Shown: in pieces, positions 26,581 through 30,475 of the stretch | How positions within the stretch are numbered: position 1 is the stretch's first letter | Layout of the letters: the number at the start of each line of letters is the position of its first letter | Origin: Cloacimonetes bacterium SCGC AAA252-N17 | GTDB taxonomy: Bacteria > Cloacimonadota > Cloacimonadia > JGIOTU-2 | DNA: 30,475 bases | Assembly: GCA_000404785.1 (NCBI GenBank) | Contig: ASNI01000032.1 | Coordinates: forward strand, 1-30,475 | Direction of reading: 5' to 3' | Translations under genes and position numbers: made by a program | The notes under the pieces: generated by a model | Seen by the model: only the letters and a program-made list of their open reading frames with translations | Database searches by the model: none | Told to the model about the DNA's origin: nothing

Positions 26581-27921
26581 CTAATATTTCAAACTGCTCC
26601 CGCCGATAAATTCTCTCAATACTGAATGTTCCGGAACTGATGAATCATCTTCCATTGGAATTACTTCCTTTAAAAATTCTCGAACCCGATCCGCTCTTAT
26701 GAACGCATCCTCTTTTAATGGATCGTCTCTGAATTTCTCTGTCCATTCTTCGAACAAACCCAGCATCCTGTTCGCATATAAAGCGATCTCGTATGGCATC
26801 GCACTATTAATAATATAATCGGAAGTGTTTATGTAGGGAATGATATTTCGCAACTCACTGCTGCGCACATAATGCCAGTGCTCAAGGGTTTGCTTTGGGT
26901 TATATGCCCGGTGAGTAGCATCCCTGAGCATTCTGCGTATCAGGCGGAGGTCTGTCCAGCGGATGTAGTGCCCCTTTTCATTCCTCATCTGCAGCAGGGG
27001 TTCAAGATAAAGTTTGAACTTGACCTCATTGGAAACATCCTTTGTCATTGCAGGATAAAGCCCGTGCAGACTGTCAATAAGCAATATTTGATTTTCTTCT
27101 AACTTCAGATTTTTTCGATTTAAAAAGCGTGACCCTGTTTTAAAATCATAAAAAGGAATTTTCACCTCTATGCCTCTACACAGAGCACTGATATGCTCAT
27201 TTATCATTGGAAGGTCGAGCGCTTGGGGTGTTTCAAAATCATAGTCGTCAAACTCATCTTTGGGATGCATTTCCAGATCGAAAAAATAGTTATCAACATT
27301 GAGTGTAACAAAGCTCAGCCCGTGCTTTTTCAGACGCTGTTCCAGCTTAATGGTTGTCGTGGTTTTACCTGAAGAAGAGGGACCGCTGATCATCACGACC
27401 TTAATTTTATCTTTTCGTTCCAGTATGAGATCTGCTGCGATGTTCACTTCATTTTCATAAGCACTTTCGGACTCGTGCACAATATGAGAAAACTCACCAT
27501 TTTCTATGCGTGCATTCATTTTTGCGATAGTATTGAGTTCTTGAGAAGTAGCCCAATCAAGCACTTTCCAGAGCTTCGCCCACGGAATATTCTCTGATGG
27601 ATGGGATAATCTCTGATTTCTCTCTTCCCGTTTGCGATTTTGCTCATTTCGGTAAAGTATGTATTCTTTTGCCACTTCATCGTGCCCATTCTTAATCAAA
27701 ACCTGTTCTACTATATCCTGGATCTCTTCAACATGCGGGGGATTATCCTCCGAGAATTTGCTTTCTAGGATTTTCACAACCTGTTTGGACATGCGTTCGG
27801 CCGGCTTTTTGTCCCTGCCGCCCACTGCGATCGCAGCCCTGTACATTGCATTTGCGATGCGGTTAGGATTGAACCGCACCTTTGCGCCGCTTCGTTTTAT
27901 TACATGAGTTATTTCAGCCAT
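26581..27921 (-). CDS. ATP-cone plus uridine-kinase-like P-loop kinase fusion
   Basis: A 446-residue cytoplasmic protein. AGGAG lies 6 nt upstream of its ATG at 27921. Residues 1-95 form an ATP-cone domain (VIKRSGAKVRFNPNRI, then KEYILYR), the nucleotide-sensing module of ribonucleotide reductases and NrdR. From about 170 there is a uridine kinase/phosphoribulokinase-type P-loop domain. It has Walker A GPSSSGKT (180-187), the NVDNYFFD acceptor-site region, QALDLPMI, IPFYDFKTGSR, and ILLIDSLHGLYP as the Walker-B-like strand. A C-terminal helical region carries R-rich LRLIRRMLRDATHRAYNP, typical of the family's lid. It probably phosphorylates a nucleoside or similar metabolite under ATP/dATP control; the substrate is not determined. 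It is alone on its strand, between mobile DNA on both sides, and looks like a resident housekeeping gene. Confidence 0.88.
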   Translation of the reverse strand: MAEITHVIKRSGAKVRFNPNRIANAMYRAAIAVGGRDKKPAERMSKQVVKILESKFSEDNPPHVEEIQDIVEQVLIKNGHDEVAKEYILYRNEQNRKREERNQRLSHPSENIPWAKLWKVLDWATSQELNTIAKMNARIENGEFSHIVHESESAYENEVNIAADLILERKDKIKVVMISGPSSSGKTTTTIKLEQRLKKHGLSFVTLNVDNYFFDLEMHPKDEFDDYDFETPQALDLPMINEHISALCRGIEVKIPFYDFKTGSRFLNRKNLKLEENQILLIDSLHGLYPAMTKDVSNEVKFKLYLEPLLQMRNEKGHYIRWTDLRLIRRMLRDATHRAYNPKQTLEHWHYVRSSELRNIIPYINTSDYIINSAMPYEIALYANRMLGLFEEWTEKFRDDPLKEDAFIRADRVREFLKEVIPMEDDSSVPEHSVLREFIGGSSLKY

Positions 27922-27939
27922 TATGACTCCTTGGGAACC

Positions 27940-27967
27940 TTTTTAGTACGATGGTAATTTTTGTCAA
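27940..27967 (-). promoter_or_regulatory. Probable promoter of the ATP-cone kinase gene
   Basis: Read on the minus strand, TTGACA (27967-27962) is followed after 16 nt by TAAAAA (27945-27940), about 20 nt before the kinase start codon. A second TTGACA copy lies 8 nt further upstream (27975-27970), giving a tandem GTTGACA-A-GTTGACA that could serve as an alternative -35 box or a small operator. Confidence 0.45.
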
Positions 27968-28050
27968 CTTGTCAACATGAGATCATGCTTCATTTTAGAA
28001 GGAAAAAAATTGAATATCGATTAACGAATGTTGATTTGAGAAGGAGATCG

Positions 28051-28094
28051 TGCACAGACTTGCTTCGTGGCGAAGCATGAAGCGAGGATGTGCA
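28051..28094. repeat. Symmetric stem-loop with tandem GA internal loop in spacer 27922-28343
   Basis: The 422-nt spacer between the kinase and the HEPN-like gene has no credible ORF. It has a 44-nt fold: TGCACA (28051-28056) with TGTGCA (28089-28094), a GA/GA internal loop, and CTTGCTTC (28059-28066) with GAAGCGAG (28079-28086, one G-U). An alternative inner hairpin GCTTCG/CGAAGC (28062-28067 and 28071-28076) competes. It could be a palindromic repeat, a cassette-end structure or a small structured RNA; I cannot decide. Confidence 0.45.
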
Positions 28095-28136
28095 TCAGTC
28101 CTCCAACTTAAGACGTGGTCTCAAACTCGCATTCCA

Positions 28137-28206
28137 GCGCAGAAGGTATATCTCAAGTTTCCACATGTAAAAATTCATAATTGATAATTTGTGCTTTTTA
28201 TTGACA
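28137..28206 (+). repeat. Copy 1 of a gene-leading repeat ending in TTGACA
   Basis: Positions 28137-28172 match 29334-29369 at 30 of 36 positions, including an exact TCTCAAGTTTCCA (28151-28163). TTGACA at 28201-28206 is 64 nt from the repeat start, as in copy 2. No good -10 box follows at 16-18 nt, so only a -35-like element is supported. The copy lies upstream of the HEPN-like gene. Confidence 0.55.
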
Positions 28207-28343
28207 GAAAAAGTGCAATCACAAAGAAAAATATATGAATAAAAATAAGAAGTCCTCTTGATAATATGGAAAATCTACAATGAATATCCACGAACTTGTT
28301 CGGGGATATATGTTATGTGAAATAATGAAAAAGGAGAGTGATT

Positions 28344-29228
28344 TTGAAAGGAAATAAAATTTTAGAAGAGAACTTTTTGAAAGACATAAATCGTTTAAAG
28401 ACGAATGATGACTTTATTAGTCTTAAATCAACACTAGGCAAAGAATATTATGAAATGATTACTGAAACTTGGGGTGAAAAAATATTAGATACAGGAAAAG
28501 AAATGTTGAATTACTTATTCGATTTGTTAAAAAAAGATATTTATTCAGGCCTAAAAGCATTTAACGTAATCTTTTCAGGGTACACCGACATTAAATATTC
28601 TGATATTTTCACGCCATATTATGACGCACTAACGACAAGAAGATTGTGGGTAAAATCAACAGAAAAATATGACATGAAAAATCACTATAACAATTCATTA
28701 ATTATCAATACTTTCTTCAGATGGTATGTTTCAACATTTGAATTATTTAGGAAATTGTTAATATTTGATTGTTTTTGCTTAGGTCAATTTACAAATAGGC
28801 CAATTAACGTAAAAAACTATTTGTTCTCTGTGAACGATCCAAGTATAAAGCTCAAATCAGAAAGTCCAACTGATCGTCAAAAACTTCTAACTTTTTATAA
28901 TTCTACAATTAGACATTCAATTGCTCACGGAAACATAGTGATTATTCCAAATAAGAATATTGTGATTCGCGAAACCAATGAGAATAGATCAGAAATTATT
29001 CAGACAAAATATGGTTCGAATCCTGATGATTTCATAAATTCTGTATTAAAAAATATTGAAATTATGTATAGTTCTGTTAGATTTTTTTTCTATATAACAA
29101 TAAATTACTTATTCATAAAGCATATAGAATTATTCAAATCGCACATTGATCAAAGCATACTTAGCGATGATGTTTTTATATCTATGATTCAAAGTATAAA
29201 AAATGATGCTGAGAATGTAGTTTACTGA
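28344..29228 (+). CDS. HEPN-like protein of unknown function (possible ribonuclease or toxin)
   Basis: Start chosen at TTG 28344, because AGGAG (28332-28336) is 7 nt upstream; the GTG at 28338 is almost inside the ribosome site. The product has 294 residues and is mostly helical, with no signal peptide. I do not recognise the full family. The best motif is TIRHSIAHGN, with R190 and H195 (codons from 28911) in the R-x4-H arrangement and I-A-H-G context of HEPN-domain ribonucleases and Abi-type proteins. It is followed by a beta-turn segment (IVIIPNKNIVIRE) and a last long hydrophobic helix (SVRFFFYITINYLFI), which fits a HEPN fold. Base use is strongly AT-rich compared with the protease operon, suggesting transfer. 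It lies between IS1182 and IS30 remnants and 292 nt before a TOPRIM gene, so a defence or toxin role is plausible. That is inference; a non-catalytic HEPN-like protein is also possible. Confidence 0.7.
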   Translation: MKGNKILEENFLKDINRLKTNDDFISLKSTLGKEYYEMITETWGEKILDTGKEMLNYLFDLLKKDIYSGLKAFNVIFSGYTDIKYSDIFTPYYDALTTRRLWVKSTEKYDMKNHYNNSLIINTFFRWYVSTFELFRKLLIFDCFCLGQFTNRPINVKNYLFSVNDPSIKLKSESPTDRQKLLTFYNSTIRHSIAHGNIVIIPNKNIVIRETNENRSEIIQTKYGSNPDDFINSVLKNIEIMYSSVRFFFYITINYLFIKHIELFKSHIDQSILSDDVFISMIQSIKNDAENVVY

Positions 29229-29281
29229 TGAAAAATCGCCTAACATTGCACCTGCGGTTTGGATTATCTGTCCGATTCGGC

Positions 29282-29343
29282 TTGAATCTTACGATTCAAA
29301 CTATTGGTTGTCCGCTCTCCTGCTCGCCTTTCGGCGCAGCAGG
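29282..29343. repeat. Two stem-loops in the spacer between the HEPN-like and TOPRIM genes
   Basis: TTGAATC (29282-29288) pairs with GATTCAA (29293-29299) around a 4-nt loop. CCTGCTCGCC (29319-29328) pairs with GGCG-AGCAGG (29333-29343) with one bulged C and loop TTTC. The region 29229-29343 is clearly richer in G and C than the genes on either side. It resembles a structured gene-boundary element, but classical integron attC boxes are incomplete. Confidence 0.5.
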
Positions 29344-29403
29344 AATTTCTCAAGTTTCCAATTGCAAAATAACTGGTTACTCGATTTTTTGAAAAAATTG
29401 ACA
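29334..29403 (+). repeat. Copy 2 of the gene-leading repeat ending in TTGACA
   Basis: The first 36 nt match copy 1 (28137-28172) at 30 positions, with the identical 13-mer TCTCAAGTTTCCA at 29348-29360. TTGACA follows at 29398-29403, the same offset as in copy 1, although the DNA between has diverged. Another TTGACA lies at 29485-29490. No clear -10 box was found for either. Confidence 0.55.
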
Positions 29404-29450
29404 GGGAAAGACGAAAAGATGATTTGGTTTGTGAGAGTTGAATATTCAAA

Positions 29451-29504
29451 ATGTTTAAAAAAGCAATCGAAGTAGTGAAATTATTTGACATATTAAACAA
29501 GTAA
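29451..29504 (+). CDS. Possible 17-residue leader ORF before the TOPRIM gene
   Basis: ATG 29451 opens MFKKAIEVVKLFDILNK and stops at TAA 29502-29504, which overlaps the AAGGA ribosome site (29503-29507) of the next gene. There is no clear ribosome site of its own. It could be a leader peptide coupling translation, the remnant of a degraded gene, or chance. Confidence 0.2.
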   Translation: MFKKAIEVVKLFDILNK

Positions 29505-29520
29505 GGAACTTGTTATAAGT

Positions 29521-30267
29521 ATGAGTATGACACTAGAAGATTATGCACGAGAAGCAGCAATCGATGTTTTGCATGGTGAAGCCGTTATGAAAGAAGCGGC
29601 AAAACGACAATGCATTTATCTATTTGTAGAAGGTAAATCTGAAGAAATTGCTTTCGACATTTTATTAAGCTATTTAAACATTGATTTTGAAGAAATTGGA
29701 ATAATGATAGCTAATTACGGTGGAATTAATAACTTAACCAATGCACTAGGGCTTTTAGATAAAACTTTAAGTAATGACCGTCCTGTCATTGTTACTTATG
29801 ATAATGATGCGGAAGGTAATCAGGTTATAAAAAATATTAAAAAGAAGGATTATAACATAGAGCTAATAACTTTTTTTCCTATACCAGATAAACCAAAAGT
29901 AAAATATTCAAAAGGTCATCTTGGTGGATCGTATGAAGAAATGTATGACTATGAACATTTCATAAATTGTTGTTTTTCAGAAGAGATAATGACTGAAGAA
30001 TTAATTAATAAAAAGAAGAATTTCTTGGCGATTTTTAACAAAACAAAACCTTGGTTTGCCCAAATCAAAAAATTTTGTGCAAAGAATGAATATTATAAAT
30101 TTGAAGACAATAAAGTAGTATTAGCCAAAACATTAGCAGAAACTTGCGAAGAAATACCTAAAACAATGATACTTCTCTCTGGAGTAATTAAAAAAGTAAG
30201 AGAAGAATATCCCGTAAAGCATCCGGACGATGTAGAACTACCACTAGTTCTAGGTTTAACGTGTTAG
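29521..30267 (+). CDS. Stand-alone OLD-like TOPRIM protein, possible defence nuclease
   Basis: A 248-residue soluble protein starting at ATG 29521, with AAGGA (29503-29507) 13 nt upstream, a rather long spacing. After a helical N-terminus (1-30) comes a TOPRIM fold. LFVEGKSEE carries the conserved Glu37, IANYGGINN forms the glycine turn, and VTYDNDAEGN carries the D94-x-D96 metal-binding pair. This order matches the C-terminal TOPRIM domain of OLD-family and RloB/Abi-type nucleases, but the ATPase half is absent. The C-terminal half (about 110-248), with KGHLGGSYEEMYDYEHF and a charged helical region, is not recognised. It lies downstream of a HEPN-like gene, is similarly AT-rich and is flanked by an IS30 remnant. 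It may be an anti-phage effector that nicks DNA or RNA; this is inferred from the fold. Primase- or topoisomerase-like housekeeping roles are less likely at this size. Confidence 0.75.
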   Translation: MSMTLEDYAREAAIDVLHGEAVMKEAAKRQCIYLFVEGKSEEIAFDILLSYLNIDFEEIGIMIANYGGINNLTNALGLLDKTLSNDRPVIVTYDNDAEGNQVIKNIKKKDYNIELITFFPIPDKPKVKYSKGHLGGSYEEMYDYEHFINCCFSEEIMTEELINKKKNFLAIFNKTKPWFAQIKKFCAKNEYYKFEDNKVVLAKTLAETCEEIPKTMILLSGVIKKVREEYPVKHPDDVELPLVLGLTC

Positions 30268-30372
30268 AACAAATAAATTATATCCTAATCAATTTAGGAA
30301 ATTTATCTTTAAAATAAAATGAGTAAACAAATAAAGTCGAAATTTAGCACAAATACAAATAATAAGGTAGGT

Positions 30373-30475
30373 TCAAGTTTTTATTGCAACAATTAAATTA
30401 TTAAATACCTCTTTAGGAGTTAGCCAATTCAAGGTTTTTCTTGGTCTTTCATTCAACATGTTTTGAACCTTCTTA
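30373..30475 (-). CDS. IS30-family transposase, C-terminal end (runs off the window)
   Basis: On the minus strand the frame entering from the right edge reads KKVQNMLNERPRKTLNW, then LTPKEVFNNLI, ending in IKT and a TGA at 30375-30373. The N-x-RPRKTL...TP-x-E-V-F signature is the conserved C-terminus of IS30-family transposases. Only 33 residues are in view, so completeness is unknown. The element's end should lie in 30268-30372, an AT-rich stretch in which I find no other gene; no terminal repeat could be confirmed without the other end. Confidence 0.85.
   Translation of the reverse strand, partial: KKVQNMLNERPRKTLNWLTPKEVFNNLIVAIKT

Noticed and set aside
28201..28232. Complete sigma-70 promoter at the shared TTGACA boxes
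   Set aside because: Neither box has a convincing -10 element 16-18 nt downstream, so only a -35-like motif is claimed.
28338..28343. GTG 28338 as the start of the HEPN-like gene
   Set aside because: The AGGAG ends 1 nt before it; TTG 28344 has normal spacing.
29240..29370. Integron attC site after the HEPN-like gene
   Set aside because: GCCTAAC (29242-29248) fits the RYYYAAC box and hairpins follow, but no matching GTTRRRY box occurs at the expected distance and no integrase is in view.
1..30475. tRNA, rRNA or CRISPR loci
   Set aside because: No cloverleaf, rRNA signature or regularly spaced repeats were found by eye in any spacer.

Overview
The window looks like a chromosomal segment from an uncultured bacterium of the Fibrobacterota-Chlorobiota-Bacteroidota (FCB) superphylum. 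Candidatus Cloacimonadota or a relative is my best guess. The main reason is six large exported proteins that end in the same C-terminal module, with an N-x-PNPF motif, a V-x-I-x-N-x-G-Q-hydrophobic strand, W-[DN]-G and G-x-Y-F-Y. This is the type IX secretion (T9SS) type A sorting domain, whose fold resembles FlgD. The base composition is AT-rich, and strong GGAG-type ribosome sites are mixed with TTG starts. Taxonomy is inferred from style alone.

Positions 1-13215 hold a same-strand run of exported proteins. First is a 5'-truncated C25 (gingipain-like) cysteine protease with a very long modular tail. After a 293-nt spacer rich in inverted repeats come a second, complete C25 protease, a ~997-residue protein built from about fifteen W-x-D-x-R repeats, and an M14 zinc carboxypeptidase. 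The last three are 3 to 11 nt apart and are probably one operon.

Positions 13380-19502 hold a second, more AT-rich operon: a small secreted protein of unknown function, a lipoprotein with TolB-like propeller repeats that starts at TTG, and a 1440-residue protein with two beta-helix regions. A palindrome-rich spacer (19503-19748) contains a possible small non-autonomous mobile element. It is followed by another beta-helix cargo protein (19749-22034) and a second M14 carboxypeptidase (22188-24902).

That last gene runs directly into an IS1182-family element that has lost its own left end. The protease has lost its sorting domain and the transposase has lost its N-terminus, so the junction records a deletion or an assembly join. 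After the IS come an inverted pair of dispersed repeats and, on the minus strand, an ATP-cone plus uridine-kinase-like fusion with a good promoter.

The right end (28000-30475) is accessory DNA. It has an AT-rich protein with a HEPN-like R-x4-H motif, a stand-alone OLD-like TOPRIM protein, and the 3' end of an IS30-family transposase at the edge. Each of the two genes is preceded by a diverged copy of one repeat, with a TTGACA box at exactly the same distance. This pair, bracketed by insertion sequences and set between structured spacers, is the best candidate here for an undescribed defence-like or toxin-like module. The surface and secreted proteases and beta-helix proteins fit a lifestyle of degrading proteins and polysaccharides and binding to surfaces.
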